From contig NZ_APVL01000011.1 in the NCBI RefSeq assembly GCF_000565285.1, positions 62,001 through 126,000 of the forward strand: DNA of 64,000 nt. Reading direction: 5' to 3'. Source of the stretch: Cytobacillus firmus DS1 (GTDB lineage: Bacteria; Bacillota; Bacilli; Bacillales; Cytobacillaceae). Positions 35,374 to 45,368 of this stretch are shown here, piece by piece. Both the position numbers and the translations under genes were made by a program. The notes beneath the pieces were generated by a model, which ran no database searches, was not told the DNA's origin, and was given only the letters and a program-made list of their open reading frames with translations. The stretch's first letter is position 1, and each line of letters begins with the position of its first letter.

Positions 35374-36843
35374 GTGCAGACTTTTTCTAAATTGATTAGG
35401 GGGCATACCTTTTATTTTACTGAACACTTTATTGAAATACTGCTGATTGCGAAAACCGCAGGCGGATGAGATTTCTTTTATGGTCATTTCCGACTCCAGC
35501 AGCAGCTTGGAAGATTGCCTGATCCGGGTTTCATTAAGGAGCTCCCGAAATGACTTGCCGCATTTTTTTGCCAGCATGGAGCTGATATAGTTCGGGTTTC
35601 GATCTGCGTATTCAGCTGCCCTCTCAAGGGTGACTGAAGAGTCCCAGTAATTAGTTTCTATAAAGAATTGGACTCTGTCTGTAAGATCCAGCTTCAGTTT
35701 CTTATCAGATCGAATGGTCTCAAAAACATAGGAAATGAAGCTGATCATTTCGTTAATGATGCGGTAGATCAAGGGCGAGTAAAGGATAGTCTGGAATAAA
35801 CGAAGATACTCTTTCTCCATTTCTCCGTCGGCAAGGCGGAAGGTCTTCATATGCCTGCGAATCTGCGCAAGAATACTGGTCAGCCGGATTCTGATCAGCC
35901 CCGGTTCCGGATATGGATCTTCTAAAATAAGAAACTCTTTGGAAAACCATGATTTGATCCCTTCTAAATCAGCCTGATTCAGGAAATCAATCCAGCTGCT
36001 TTGTTCCTCTGGAGTCAAGAACGGGTCAATTGAAAGCCATGCAGGCAATAAATTTTCCTCAATTACCTGATTAAATCCTCTGAAAAACGTTAACTCCATC
36101 AGTTTTCTGTTTGCATCATAATGGCTTTTGAGAGTATTCGGACCCTCCTGAGCAGTATAAATGCTGATGGCAATTGGTTCGCTTGAGGTTTCCTGCCAAT
36201 TCCTCATAAATCTGACGCTCTCCTCTTTCCACGATACGCCCGAGTTTTCAGAAATAATCAATACCATGTCACTTAAAATAAAATAATCGGCTTTTTTCTG
36301 GAACGCATAGCTTTCCAGAAATTCATATAACATTGGAAGCTCGAGAACATTCTCGGTTTTTATGCCAATGGAAAGAAAAGGCTCTTCCGGTTCTGATGCT
36401 TCTAAAAAAATATCCTGATAGTTGAAGGCTTTATCAGTAATCATGCCGGAGGATTTTACAGCCGCTGGAGTTTTCAGCTTTTGGCGCCTATGAATGTTTC
36501 TTGCAGATTTCAATAAAATATCCGCTGAAATGGGCTTTAGTATTAAATCCGCTACCCCCATGTCAATGGCTCTTTTTGCCTGTGAAAAGGTCGCTTCCAT
36601 TGTAAGTGCAATAAGATCCGGCCCTATAATTTGAATGGTTTTCAAGAAAGAACTGTATCTATCTTCCTTTATCAGATCAAGTTCAAAAATCAGCAGATCG
36701 GGCTGAAAAGTCTCCAGCTTTTTAATAAGCCCAGCTTCATCTTCGGCAGATTCCACTTCCCATGCGTTCATTGAAGATTTCAACAGCCACTCTATACCTT
36801 TTGTATCGTACTCATCACGATTGGCCACAAGTACTTTGTACAT
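35359..36843 (-). CDS. AraC-type response regulator with altered receiver
   Basis: A 494-residue protein: receiver domain (1-120), a 260-residue middle region of unknown fold, and a C-terminal AraC/XylS DNA-binding domain (about 390-490), with TIKEISSACGFRNQQYFNKVFSK as the second helix-turn-helix. This resembles YesN-type regulators of sugar or cell-envelope genes. In the receiver the expected phospho-acceptor Asp is Glu54 (PDLLIFEL), while the conserved Thr81 and Lys103 (LILKPI) remain. A Glu there can mimic phosphorylation, so it may be active without a kinase. No sensor kinase is adjacent. It is divergent from the cupredoxin gene and separated from hutU by a terminator. Whether it controls hut is unknown. 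Confidence 0.8.
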   Translation of the reverse strand: MYKVLVANRDEYDTKGIEWLLKSSMNAWEVESAEDEAGLIKKLETFQPDLLIFELDLIKEDRYSSFLKTIQIIGPDLIALTMEATFSQAKRAIDMGVADLILKPISADILLKSARNIHRRQKLKTPAAVKSSGMITDKAFNYQDIFLEASEPEEPFLSIGIKTENVLELPMLYEFLESYAFQKKADYFILSDMVLIISENSGVSWKEESVRFMRNWQETSSEPIAISIYTAQEGPNTLKSHYDANRKLMELTFFRGFNQVIEENLLPAWLSIDPFLTPEEQSSWIDFLNQADLEGIKSWFSKEFLILEDPYPEPGLIRIRLTSILAQIRRHMKTFRLADGEMEKEYLRLFQTILYSPLIYRIINEMISFISYVFETIRSDKKLKLDLTDRVQFFIETNYWDSSVTLERAAEYADRNPNYISSMLAKKCGKSFRELLNETRIRQSSKLLLESEMTIKEISSACGFRNQQYFNKVFSKIKGMPPNQFRKSLHKTSY

Positions 36844-36942
36844 GCTGCCACATCCTTTTTTAATCTATTATGAAATAATTTTTCAGCAGCTGTAAAGAAA
36901 AATCGGAAAAATCCAGCAAATAGTAGACAAGTTATGATGCCC

Positions 36943-36965
36943 TTCCAGCATATCTATATATGGAA
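36943..36965. promoter_or_regulatory. Imperfect palindrome in the divergent promoter region
   Basis: A 23-base imperfect palindrome with TTCCA and TGGAA arms and ATAT cores lies 26 bases before the cupredoxin start codon, between it and the divergent AraC-type regulator. It could be an operator for that regulator. Confidence 0.35.
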
Positions 36966-36990
36966 AACTAATTTTGGAAGGAGTATGACC

Positions 36991-37443
36991 ATGCCTTTTC
37001 TTGTATTAAAGAAACGCAGCATCATTGCATTTGTCATCATATTTTCAGTCATTGTTTCTGCATCTGTATGGTTTTTTTCAAAGTCTGATACTTTGACGGT
37101 ATTCAACCAGAACGAAGGTGAAAAAGTCCGGGAAATCCATATGGTTACAGGAGAATTTAAAGCAAAGCTGCCTGATGGCAAGGAAATCGAAGCTTATCGC
37201 TGGGACCCGGGAACCATTTTTCTGGAAAAAGATGAAAAGGTTAACCTCAAGATTTGGGGAGTCAACGGAATGGAACATCCGTATATTATCGAAGGAACCG
37301 ATATTAAGGGTGTCGTAAAGAAAGCTGAAGAAACTGTGGTCCCTCTTCAATTTAATAAAGAAGGCGTTTACCGCCTGGTGTGTCTTACTCACCCTGACAA
37401 GGATAATAGCGGACCGATGATTGCTTATATTGTAGTAGATTAA
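36991..37443 (+). CDS. Membrane-anchored cupredoxin
   Basis: A 150-residue protein with a single N-terminal membrane helix (about 9-28) and an extracytoplasmic cupredoxin domain. Type-1 copper ligands are recognisable: His96 in MEHPY, Cys131, His134 and Met143 in the C-x2-H-x8-M loop. It likely carries electrons or binds copper on the outer membrane face; similar proteins accompany nitrous-oxide reductase or cytochrome oxidase. The start is ATG 36991 after GGAAGGAGT; the earlier ATGs overlap or precede that site. A strong terminator follows. Confidence 0.75.
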   Translation: MPFLVLKKRSIIAFVIIFSVIVSASVWFFSKSDTLTVFNQNEGEKVREIHMVTGEFKAKLPDGKEIEAYRWDPGTIFLEKDEKVNLKIWGVNGMEHPYIIEGTDIKGVVKKAEETVVPLQFNKEGVYRLVCLTHPDKDNSGPMIAYIVVD

Positions 37444-37453
37444 TGGGCAAAGC

Positions 37454-37482
37454 AAAAGCACCGGATTCTTCCGGTGCTTTTC
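37454..37482 (+). terminator. Terminator after the cupredoxin gene
   Basis: The stem AAAAGCACCGG / CCGGTGCTTTT is followed by CTT. A family B repeat starts at its end. Confidence 0.85.
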
Positions 37483-37556
37483 TTAACTGTCTAGCGCAAG
37501 CAGCCTGCCCCCTCGAGGTGTCGGGGGTGGGCAATGCGCTTCCGCTTTTCTTCTTA
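37483..37556 (+). repeat. Family B repeat, short copy
   Basis: This 74-base remnant runs CTGTCTAGC, CCCCCTCGAGG, TGTCGGGGGTGGGCAA, GCGCTTCCGCTTTTCTTCTTA. It fills the whole space between the cupredoxin terminator and the next gene, and its last TTA is the stop codon of the minus-strand LysM-CAP gene. Confidence 0.8.
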
Positions 37557-38180
37557 CCTCCCAATAAACATTTGTGTCCAATAGTGGCCGTAAGTTCCGC
37601 CCTGAGCGTAGCCTACTCCGATTTCTGTGAAGTTCGCAGATAGGATATTTTTGCGGTGACCCTCACTGTTCATCCACGCTGTTACCACTTCCTGAGGAGT
37701 TCTTTGCCCGGCAGCAATGTTTTCCCCAGCTGTTCTGTAGGTAATTCCGAAGCTCTTCATCATATCAAACGGGCTTCCGTATGTAGGAGAGTTATGATCG
37801 AAATACTTCTTATTGATCATATCCTGAGATTTGTACCTTGCAACTCTCGCAAGCTCCCAATTCGATTTTAGCGGCTTTAAACCGTATTTTGCTCTTTCCT
37901 GGTTAACAAGCTGAACTACCTGCTCTTCAACGCCTGTTGTGGCTTTTGAAAGTGTAGGGATATTCACCTTTTGCCCGGGATAAATGAAGTTCGGATTAGA
38001 GATCTGCTGATTGGAATTAATGATTTCAGATACTCCCACCTGATACTTCATGGCGATCTTCCACATAGTATCCCCTGGCTGAACGGTATGTACTGTTGAC
38101 GCTTTTGCATCAAAATTGAATCCAAAGACAAGTGCGGCAGACAACATTAAAATGAATGAAAGTTTTGTTAGTGTTTTCAT
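37554..38180 (-). CDS. LysM-CAP domain secreted protein (YkwD-like)
   Basis: A 208-residue secreted protein. Residues 1-27 are a signal peptide. A LysM domain (31-76, VQPGDTMWKIA...GQKVNIP) binds peptidoglycan. A CAP/SCP domain (about 85-206) follows, with DHNSPTYG, AGENIA and SEGHRKNIL motifs holding the His/Glu pair of this fold. B. subtilis YkwD and SafA-type proteins have similar parts; CAP proteins of this group are spore-coat or cell-wall associated. The stop codon TAA lies in the end of the adjacent family B repeat. No WalR box was found upstream. Confidence 0.82.
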   Translation of the reverse strand: MKTLTKLSFILMLSAALVFGFNFDAKASTVHTVQPGDTMWKIAMKYQVGVSEIINSNQQISNPNFIYPGQKVNIPTLSKATTGVEEQVVQLVNQERAKYGLKPLKSNWELARVARYKSQDMINKKYFDHNSPTYGSPFDMMKSFGITYRTAGENIAAGQRTPQEVVTAWMNSEGHRKNILSANFTEIGVGYAQGGTYGHYWTQMFIGR

Positions 38181-38381
38181 ATTTATATTTAATCAAATTA
38201 TACTATTCTATTAAACAGGTAATTGTTGGCGCCGAATGTAAGAATTTCTTAATTATTGCTATCTTTTTTAAAGCTGATATTTCATCTGTGTATAACAGTT
38301 TATAAATTCTGGGTGGTTTTGTAATACGCTTTTTTCTTAAAGGTGCATAATATCTATATTTCACAATACGTTCAAAATCTT

Positions 38382-38397
38382 TGTGATTTATTTCACA
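38382..38397. promoter_or_regulatory. FNR-like box upstream of pflB
   Basis: TGTGATTTATTTCACA matches the FNR/CRP-type palindrome TGTGA-N6-TCACA exactly. Its centre is about 41.5 bases before the transcription start predicted from the TATAGT -10 (38419-38424), the classical position for activation. It also resembles a Rex site (TTGTGA...TCACA), so redox control by Rex is an alternative. Confidence 0.7.
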
Positions 38398-38418
38398 TTA
38401 AATCTGTTATATTGAGTG

Positions 38419-38424
38419 TATAGT
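38419..38424 (+). promoter_or_regulatory. Predicted -10 element of the pflBA promoter
   Basis: TATAGT places the transcription start near 38431, about 42 bases upstream of the pflB start codon. No good -35 is present, as expected for an activator-dependent promoter. Confidence 0.5.
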
Positions 38425-38472
38425 AAAGTTGTAATAACTGTTATACAAATAATCTCTTTGAGGTGAACAGGC

Positions 38473-40698
38473 ATGGAAAGATGGAACGGCTTTAAAGAAG
38501 GCATTTGGACACGTGAAATTGATGTTAGAGATTTTATATTAAAGAATTTTGCACCTTTTTCCGGGGATGAATCATTTTTGGAAGGCCCGACAGAAGCTAC
38601 ATCATTATTATGGGAAAAAGTAATGGCTCTCACCAAAAAGGAGCGGGAACAAGGCGGCGTGCTCGATATGGACACTGAAATCGTCTCCACTATTACCTCA
38701 CATGGACCTGGTTATCTCGATCAGGATAAAGAAAAAATTGTAGGTGTCCAGACTGACCAGCCATTTAAGCGCTCTCTTCAGCCGTTTGGCGGAGTCCGCA
38801 TGGCTGTGGCTGCCTGTGAAGCATATGGCTATGAAGCCAGCAAAGGCATGGAAAAGATTTTTACAGACTATCGTAAAACACATAACCAGGGCGTGTTTGA
38901 TGCCTACACCGATGAAATGAAACTTGCCCGCAAGGCCGGCATAATTACCGGCCTGCCCGATGCATATGGCCGGGGCAGGATTATCGGTGATTACCGCAGG
39001 GTTGCCCTTTATGGAGCTGACCGCTTGATTGAAGCCAAAAAAGCGGATTTGAAATTGACCTCAAGTGTAATGACCGAAGAAAATATTCGATTAAGGGAGG
39101 AAATTTCAGAACAAATCAGGGCTCTTAAGGAACTGAAGCAGCTGGCAAACAGCTACGGTTTTGATATTTCAAAGCCTGCAGGAAATGCTCATGAAGCTTT
39201 CCAATGGCTGTACTTCGCCTATCTTGCTGCCATCAAGGAACAAAATGGTGCCGCTATGAGTCTTGGCCGTGTTTCCACTTTTCTTGATATTTTCATAGAA
39301 AGAGACATAAGTAACGGGATACTTAACGAGAAGGAAGCACAGGAGCTGGTTGATCATTTTGTAATGAAGCTGCGTCTCGTAAAATTCGCAAGAACGCCTG
39401 ACTATAATGAATTATTCAGCGGCGACCCTACATGGGTGACAGAGTCCATTGGCGGGATGGCGCTTGATGGCCGTCCTCTTGTTACAAAGAATTCTTTCCG
39501 CTTCCTTCATACCCTTAGAAATCTCGGGCCCGCTCCTGAACCGAACTTAACGGTATTATGGTCCGCCAGGCTTCCCGAGAATTTCAAAAAATATTGTGCC
39601 AGGATGTCAATCGAAACAAGTTCAATTCAATACGAAAACGACGATATCATGCATCCTGAGTATGGCGATGATTATGGAATTGCCTGCTGTGTTTCTGCAA
39701 TGGAAATCGGAAAACAAATGCAATTTTTCGGAGCAAGAGCCAACCTGGCAAAGGCCCTCTTATATAGCATAAATGGCGGCAAGGATGAAAAAATCAGCGT
39801 TCAGGTCGGCCCGGCCTATGCCCCGATTACTTCAGAGATCCTTCAATATGAAGAAGTAATGGAGAAATTCGATTTAATGATGGAGTGGCTGGCAGAGCTC
39901 TATATTAATACATTGAATATCATTCATTACATGCACGATAAATATTGCTACGAACGAATCGAAATGGCTCTGCATGACTCGGAAATTCTCAGAACGATGG
40001 CCACTGGCATTGCGGGTCTAAGCGTAGCGGCCGACTCGCTTAGTGCCATTAAATACGCGACCGTAAAGGCAGTCCGTGATGAGAATGGGATCGCGGTTGA
40101 TTTTATTACAGAAGGAGATTTTCCGAAATACGGCAATAATGATGATCGCGCCGACAGCATCGCTATAGACCTGGTTGAACGGTTTATGAAAAAGCTCCGC
40201 AAGCATCAGACTTACAGAAACTCTATGCATACCATGTCTATATTAACCATTACATCGAATGTGGTATATGGCAAGAAAACAGGCAATACACCTGATGGAC
40301 GGTGTGCCGGAGAGCCCTTTGCCCCAGGTGCAAATCCAATGCACGGAAGAGATGCGAAAGGCACGCTTGCTTCCCTGTCCTCTGTTGCAAAATTGCCATA
40401 CAAACAGGCGCTCGATGGCATCAGCAACACCTTCTCCATTGTTCCTAAAGCACTCGGAAAGGATGATGAAAGCCGTGTACGCAATCTGGTATCCATACTC
40501 GATGGATATGCCATAAAATCCGGGCACCATTTAAATGTAAATGTATTCAATAAAGAAACGCTTCTGGATGCCATGGAACATCCGGAAGAATATCCCCAGC
40601 TGACCATCAGAGTTTCAGGCTATGCAGTAAACTTCATTAAGCTGACTAAAGAGCAGCAGCTTGACGTTATCAATCGAACGTTCCATGAATCCATGTAA
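38473..40698 (+). CDS. pflB: Formate C-acetyltransferase (pyruvate formate-lyase)
   Basis: A 741-residue glycyl-radical enzyme converting pyruvate and CoA to acetyl-CoA and formate under anaerobiosis. The catalytic cysteine pair is C405-C406 in [16 protein letters not shown], and the radical glycine is at about Gly716 in RVSGYAVNF near the C-terminus. Length and motifs are normal. The ATG follows GAGGTGAA. Its activase pflA starts 100 bases downstream and an FNR-like box lies upstream, so the pair is an anaerobically induced fermentation operon. B. subtilis lacks pfl, while B. cereus and B. licheniformis have it. Confidence 0.93.
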   Translation: MERWNGFKEGIWTREIDVRDFILKNFAPFSGDESFLEGPTEATSLLWEKVMALTKKEREQGGVLDMDTEIVSTITSHGPGYLDQDKEKIVGVQTDQPFKRSLQPFGGVRMAVAACEAYGYEASKGMEKIFTDYRKTHNQGVFDAYTDEMKLARKAGIITGLPDAYGRGRIIGDYRRVALYGADRLIEAKKADLKLTSSVMTEENIRLREEISEQIRALKELKQLANSYGFDISKPAGNAHEAFQWLYFAYLAAIKEQNGAAMSLGRVSTFLDIFIERDISNGILNEKEAQELVDHFVMKLRLVKFARTPDYNELFSGDPTWVTESIGGMALDGRPLVTKNSFRFLHTLRNLGPAPEPNLTVLWSARLPENFKKYCARMSIETSSIQYENDDIMHPEYGDDYGIACCVSAMEIGKQMQFFGARANLAKALLYSINGGKDEKISVQVGPAYAPITSEILQYEEVMEKFDLMMEWLAELYINTLNIIHYMHDKYCYERIEMALHDSEILRTMATGIAGLSVAADSLSAIKYATVKAVRDENGIAVDFITEGDFPKYGNNDDRADSIAIDLVERFMKKLRKHQTYRNSMHTMSILTITSNVVYGKKTGNTPDGRCAGEPFAPGANPMHGRDAKGTLASLSSVAKLPYKQALDGISNTFSIVPKALGKDDESRVRNLVSILDGYAIKSGHHLNVNVFNKETLLDAMEHPEEYPQLTIRVSGYAVNFIKLTKEQQLDVINRTFHESM

Positions 40699-40798
40699 CC
40701 AATCGGATGGCGGGCCTTTTTAATCGGCCCCCTCTTCAAAAAAGCATGAGCAAGGTGCAGCTGCGGCTGCCCTGGTGCTTTCGGAAAGGAAGATGAAT

Positions 40799-41527
40799 AT
40801 GCACGGCAACATTCATTCAATTGAGACATTCGGTACAGTAGACGGACCTGGCATCCGGTATGTTATTTTTACACAGGGGTGCCTCCTTCGCTGTCAATTT
40901 TGCCATAATGCGGATACTTGGGAAATTGGAACAGGGAACCAAATGTCCGTTTCAGAAATCATGAATGACCTGCAGTCCTATCTCCCTTTCTTCGAGGCTT
41001 CCGGAGGCGGTATCACAGTCAGCGGCGGTGAACCTTTGCTGCAGATACCTTTTCTTATAGAGCTTTTTAAAGAATGCAAGAAACTTGGCATTCACACTGC
41101 CATAGATTCATCAGGTGGCTGCTATTCCAGCTCCCCGCTTTTTCAGGCACAGCTGAAAGAGCTTATGAACTATACAGACCTGGTGCTGCTGGATTTGAAG
41201 CATATTGATAGGGAGAAACATAAAAAACTCACAGGACTTACAAATGAACATATCCTTCAATTTGCCCGGTACCTGTCTGATCATCAGAAGCCTGTATGGA
41301 TCCGCCATGTGCTTGTACCAACAAAATCTGATGATGAACGTGATCTGGAACGATTGGGCAATTTTATTAAAGAATTGAATAATGTGAAAAAAATTGAGGT
41401 TCTCCCCTATCACAAGCTTGGTGTATATAAATGGGAAGTGCTTGGATTGGAATATCCGCTGAAGGATATTGAACCTCCGAGTGAGGAAAAAACAGAATGG
41501 GCTTATCGGCTTTTGACTGGGTTATAA
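40799..41527 (+). CDS. pflA: Pyruvate formate-lyase activating enzyme
   Basis: A 242-residue radical SAM enzyme that generates the glycyl radical on PflB. The [4Fe-4S] motif C28-x3-C32-x2-C35 lies in GCLLRCQFCHNAD, followed by SGGEPLLQ for SAM binding. The start is ATG 40799, eight bases after AAAGGA; the ATG at 40793 is closer to the site and would add two residues. It is co-transcribed with pflB and followed by a terminator. Confidence 0.93.
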   Translation: MHGNIHSIETFGTVDGPGIRYVIFTQGCLLRCQFCHNADTWEIGTGNQMSVSEIMNDLQSYLPFFEASGGGITVSGGEPLLQIPFLIELFKECKKLGIHTAIDSSGGCYSSSPLFQAQLKELMNYTDLVLLDLKHIDREKHKKLTGLTNEHILQFARYLSDHQKPVWIRHVLVPTKSDDERDLERLGNFIKELNNVKKIEVLPYHKLGVYKWEVLGLEYPLKDIEPPSEEKTEWAYRLLTGL

Positions 41528-41573
41528 TTAGTGGCTTTGATTTAGGTTGTTAGATGCGGCGTTATGCGCGGTT

Positions 41574-41600
41574 TGCCCCATTTGCGATTGGGGCTTTGTT
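41574..41600 (+). terminator. Terminator after pflA
   Basis: The arms GCCCCA and TGGGGC with a TTTGTT tail lie about 45 bases past the pflA stop codon. Confidence 0.6.
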
Positions 41601-41707
41601 GTATCTTGAATTAGTCGTTTTTGCAGTGCGGGTGATGTACGAATTCACCAAAATTTCAATATTATTTACCCCTCATTTAAGCTATAATTAAATTGAGGTG
41701 GATAATT

Positions 41708-42817
41708 ATGACAAATGTCTTGAAAAGGCCTAAATGGCTAGTATTTGGTTTACTTTTAACTATGATTCTGTTTTCCAACTACATTCTATACAGGTCCACG
41801 CTTTTTGGTCCGGTACCGGACGGAGCGGCGGTTGGCTCTCTGCTTGACCTGCTGGTTGTTGTACCGCTATTGGCGTATTTCCTTATCCTGCGCAAAAGGT
41901 ATTCGCTGAAGTATTTAGGGGCAGTTATTTTAGCAGGATACGCCGCTGCTTATTTTATTATCCCTGCCAGTCATTTCTCGCAGTTTTCCTTTTTGCCTTA
42001 TGTAATTGTTTTTTCCGAAATGCTTTTTATAGGGCTGGAGCTGTTTATTGCCTATAAGATTCTTACTAAACTGCCTGTGCTTATAAAAGAATACCGCAGG
42101 CTAAACGGTATTAATTCGCTTTTTCTCTTTAATGTTAAAAGGGCGGCTGACACACATTTGCCGAATAATAGATTAGGAACTGTATTCGTGACTGAATTCG
42201 CTATGTTTAATTACGCCCTGTTTTCATGGAAAAAGAAGCTTTCCATAAAGCATGGAGATTATTTCACCTACCATCAAAAAACAAGTGTAAATGCTGTCTA
42301 CATTATGCTGATTCATGCAATAGCCATTGAATCGATCGGACTTCATTATTGGCTTCATTCATGGAATGCTATTGTGGCATATATCATCTTAATAGCAAAT
42401 ATTTATGGCATTTTGTACTTTCTGGCAGAGATAAACGCCACCCGCTTAACCCCTTTTGTCGTTACTGATTCTCATTTGCTTCTCCAGTCAGGCTTCTCAA
42501 AAAGCATGTACCTATCTTTGGAAGATGTTAAAGAAATCAACTATTATGATGGTCCTGAAAAGTTTAGCAGACAAGAAATGAATGATATATTTGATGCAAG
42601 AGTTCCTGATCTTATCCAGGAAAAGCCAATGTTCGAAATTGTGCTGAAGAAGCCGGTAGATTATGAGTTGATGTACGGCATAAAAAGAAAAGCAAGCCGC
42701 ATCGTTCTGAATGTGGATGAACCGGAGAGGTTTTATCGCAGTCTAACGGGCAGTAAGACCCCGCTTGAAGACTCAGAGGAATCCATGGAGGATAAGCGGG
42801 GGTCAAACTGCCCGTAA
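41708..42817 (+). CDS. Multi-pass membrane protein with repeat-encoded C-terminus
   Basis: A 369-residue protein with about seven hydrophobic segments: four in the first 125 residues, one short, then two near 195-250. A C-terminal soluble part of about 100 residues follows. I recognise no family. From Tyr342 onward (after DEPERF) the coding sequence is the family A repeat copy A4, which adds about 27 residues (beginning RSLTGSKTPLEDSEE) and the stop codon. The ancestral C-terminus probably ended near DEPERF. The start is ATG 41708 behind GAGGTGG. It is monocistronic as far as can be seen. Confidence 0.6.
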   Translation: MTNVLKRPKWLVFGLLLTMILFSNYILYRSTLFGPVPDGAAVGSLLDLLVVVPLLAYFLILRKRYSLKYLGAVILAGYAAAYFIIPASHFSQFSFLPYVIVFSEMLFIGLELFIAYKILTKLPVLIKEYRRLNGINSLFLFNVKRAADTHLPNNRLGTVFVTEFAMFNYALFSWKKKLSIKHGDYFTYHQKTSVNAVYIMLIHAIAIESIGLHYWLHSWNAIVAYIILIANIYGILYFLAEINATRLTPFVVTDSHLLLQSGFSKSMYLSLEDVKEINYYDGPEKFSRQEMNDIFDARVPDLIQEKPMFEIVLKKPVDYELMYGIKRKASRIVLNVDEPERFYRSLTGSKTPLEDSEESMEDKRGSNCP

Positions 42818-42994
42818 GGCCCGATTGGTGAGATAAAGTGAAACTTGCCGATGCGCAGGCAGAGGCTTAGTTGAACCAATCGGGTTCGTAGTGTCGATTG
42901 ATCGAATCGCTAGCGGAGATCTTAACGACACTAGAACGGGACTAACAATCATTGGGGATAGAGTACACCACCACAGATTGATGTTTCACTCTAT
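42732..42994 (+). repeat. Family A repeat, copy A4 (inside a coding region)
   Basis: A full-length family A element, TTTATCGCAGTC to TTTCACTCTAT, in the same direction as the upstream gene. Its first 86 bases, most of hairpin 1, are translated as the C-terminus of the membrane protein and provide its TAA. Hairpins 2 and 3 are well conserved; the last hairpin is degraded. Confidence 0.9.
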
Positions 42995-43026
42995 CAGGAA
43001 GTATCAAACAAATTAGCTCAAAAGTA

Positions 43027-43057
43027 AAAGGAAAATCCTCAGGGATTTTCCTTTTTG
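43027..43057 (-). terminator. Terminator after nadE
   Basis: The stem AAAAGGAAAATCC / GGATTTTCCTTTT lies ten bases past the nadE stop codon on the minus strand. Confidence 0.85.
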
Positions 43058-43065
43058 CGTGAAGC

Positions 43066-43887
43066 TTATTTCCACCAGTTATCGTGCATGGATGCAGGTA
43101 TCTGACGCTTATGTTCGGAAACGAGGTAACGTTTTTCGATCTTATCTGCGGCTTCCGGACTTACTGATTTTCCTTCAAGGTAGTCATCCAATTCATCGTA
43201 TGAAATACCTAGCTCCGTTTCATCAGCCTGTCCGGGTTTCTGGTCCAGAAGATCGGCAGTCGGTACTTTTAAGTAAAGTCTTTCTTCTGCCCCAAGCTCT
43301 TTAAGGAGTACCTTTCCCTGTCTTTTAGTCAGTCCGGATAATGGCAGGACATCTGCACCGCCATCGCCATATTTTGTGAAAAATCCTGTCACTGCTTCTG
43401 CTGCATGATCCGTTCCAATAACCAGCAAACCGTATTGGCCGCCAATTGCATATTGGGCAATCATTCTCATGCGGGCTTTCACATTGCCTTTATGAAAATC
43501 CTTTAATGGTTCCTCCGGCAATATGCGATCATATTCGGTTTTTACTTCATCAACAGCATTTTTAATGTTAAATACAACTTCACGGTCAGCCTGGATAAAA
43601 GAAAGCGCCAGCTGTGCATCGTCTTCATCCTGCTGTACACCATATGGCAGGCGGACTGCCATGAAAGTTGCCTCTTTGCCTTCATTTCGCAATTCTTCAA
43701 CGGCGAGCTGCGCAAGTCTTCCGGCAAGAGTGGAATCCTGGCCGCCGCTTATGCCAAGTACATACCCTTTGGCATTCGATTTAACAAGATAATCCTTTAA
43801 GAACTGGATTCTTTTTTTTATCTCTTCTTTTGGGTCGATAGCTGGATTAACATTTAAGCTTTCCATAATTTCTTTTTGTCTATTCAT
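43066..43887 (-). CDS. nadE: NH3-dependent NAD synthetase
   Basis: A 273-residue enzyme that amidates nicotinate adenine dinucleotide to NAD, the last step of NAD synthesis. The PP-loop ATP-binding motif GISGGQDST is at about residue 44, and the [11 protein letters not shown](I)- and [19 protein letters not shown] segments are diagnostic. The length equals B. subtilis NadE (272). There is no glutaminase domain, so free ammonia is used. The start ATG has AGGGAGGA upstream. It lies 26 bases after pncB, in one NAD salvage operon. Confidence 0.93.
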   Translation of the reverse strand: MNRQKEIMESLNVNPAIDPKEEIKKRIQFLKDYLVKSNAKGYVLGISGGQDSTLAGRLAQLAVEELRNEGKEATFMAVRLPYGVQQDEDDAQLALSFIQADREVVFNIKNAVDEVKTEYDRILPEEPLKDFHKGNVKARMRMIAQYAIGGQYGLLVIGTDHAAEAVTGFFTKYGDGGADVLPLSGLTKRQGKVLLKELGAEERLYLKVPTADLLDQKPGQADETELGISYDELDDYLEGKSVSPEAADKIEKRYLVSEHKRQIPASMHDNWWK

Positions 43888-43913
43888 TACAGGTTCCTCC
43901 CTCTTTTTTAGCT

Positions 43914-45368
43914 TCAGCTCTTAATATTTTGTTTTACCTGACTGATCATTTTCATTTTATTATCCCAGCACTCCTGGCTCAAGTCTACCGGGTATTCCTC
44001 CGGATTAAGAGAACGGCGGTATTCATCCCATAATACATTGAGATTTTCCTTTGCAAAGCTCTGCATCTCTTTTAAGGACGGAACTTTATAGGTAAGCTCC
44101 CCTTCCTTAAAAATCACTTTATGCAGTTCTCTCGCTTCGAAATTGGTAACGAATTTGCTTACAAACGTGTGAACTGGATGGAACATCTTGAGCTTTGGTT
44201 CTGCTTGAGGATTCTCATGATCCAGTGCAATATAGTCTCCCTCTGATTTATGGTTGTCTTTGTTTATAATCCGGTATACTCTCTTCAGGCCGGGGGTTGT
44301 CACTTTTTCCGGATTGCCGCTGATTTTTATTGTGTCAGCCATCTTGCCCTCTTCATTTTCAATTGAAACGAGTTTATAAACAGCTCCTAATGCAGGCTGC
44401 TCATAAGCCGTGATCAATTTTGTGCCAATGCCCCAAATATCAATTTTTGCTCCTTGTGCTTTGAGGTTAATGATGGTGTATTCATCCAGATCATTTGATG
44501 CAATAATCTTAGTATCATGGAAACCGGCATCATCAAGCATTTTTCTCGCTTTTTTGGACAGATACGCCAGGTCCCCGCTATCCAGTCTTATGCCTTTAAA
44601 GTTGATTTGACCTTCCATTTCCCGGGCTACTTTAATGGCATTCGGGACTCCGGACTTAAGCGTGTCATACGTATCGACGAGAAAAACACAGTCTTTATGG
44701 GTCTGGGCATATTTCTTAAATGCGGTATACTCGTCCTGATATGCCTGTACAAAAGAATGCGCATGGGTTCCTGCAGCTGGAATGCCAAATTTCTTGCCGG
44801 CTCTTACGTTAGAAGTGGCATCGAACCCTCCTATATATGCTGCTCTCGTTCCCCAGATGGCAGCGTCCATTTCCTGTGCCCTTCTGGAACCAAATTCCAT
44901 AGCTGTCCCATCCCCAATGACTTCTTTGATACGTGTAGCTTTTGTCGCAATCAAGGTTTGGTAATTTATAATATTTAATATTGCTGTTTCCACGATCTGG
45001 GCTTCTGCCAGCGGAGCTTCTACACGCATAATCGGCTCATTGCCAAACACCAGCTCTCCTTCTTCCATTGATTTAATGGTTCCTGAAAAAGTCATGTTTT
45101 TCAGATAATCGAGGAAATCATCAGCATAATTCAATTCGTTTTTTAAGTACTGCAGGTCACTCTCGGTGAATCTGAAATTTTCAATATACTCAATGACCCT
45201 TTCGAGGCCTGCAAAAACACCATATCCATTCCCAAAAGGGAGCTTCCTAAAATATACTTCAAAGACCGCTTTTCGATTATGTATATTGTCTTCCCAATAA
45301 GTCTGCGCCATATTGATCTGGTACAAATCAGTATGCAAAGCTATACTGTCATCCGCAAATTCCCTGTG
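43914..45368 (-). CDS. pncB: Nicotinate phosphoribosyltransferase
   Basis: A 484-residue enzyme turning nicotinate and PRPP into nicotinate mononucleotide in the NAD salvage pathway. Typical segments are [15 protein letters not shown] at the start, FGSRRAQ near residue 165 and the VDTYDT region near 240. The length is close to B. subtilis PncB/YueK (490). The start is ATG 45368, behind CAGGAGGTT; the upstream TTG at 45392 precedes that site. It is the first gene of the pncB-nadE operon, with a predicted promoter and palindrome upstream. Confidence 0.9.
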   Translation of the reverse strand, partial: HREFADDSIALHTDLYQINMAQTYWEDNIHNRKAVFEVYFRKLPFGNGYGVFAGLERVIEYIENFRFTESDLQYLKNELNYADDFLDYLKNMTFSGTIKSMEEGELVFGNEPIMRVEAPLAEAQIVETAILNIINYQTLIATKATRIKEVIGDGTAMEFGSRRAQEMDAAIWGTRAAYIGGFDATSNVRAGKKFGIPAAGTHAHSFVQAYQDEYTAFKKYAQTHKDCVFLVDTYDTLKSGVPNAIKVAREMEGQINFKGIRLDSGDLAYLSKKARKMLDDAGFHDTKIIASNDLDEYTIINLKAQGAKIDIWGIGTKLITAYEQPALGAVYKLVSIENEEGKMADTIKISGNPEKVTTPGLKRVYRIINKDNHKSEGDYIALDHENPQAEPKLKMFHPVHTFVSKFVTNFEARELHKVIFKEGELTYKVPSLKEMQSFAKENLNVLWDEYRRSLNPEEYPVDLSQECWDNKMKMISQVKQNIKS

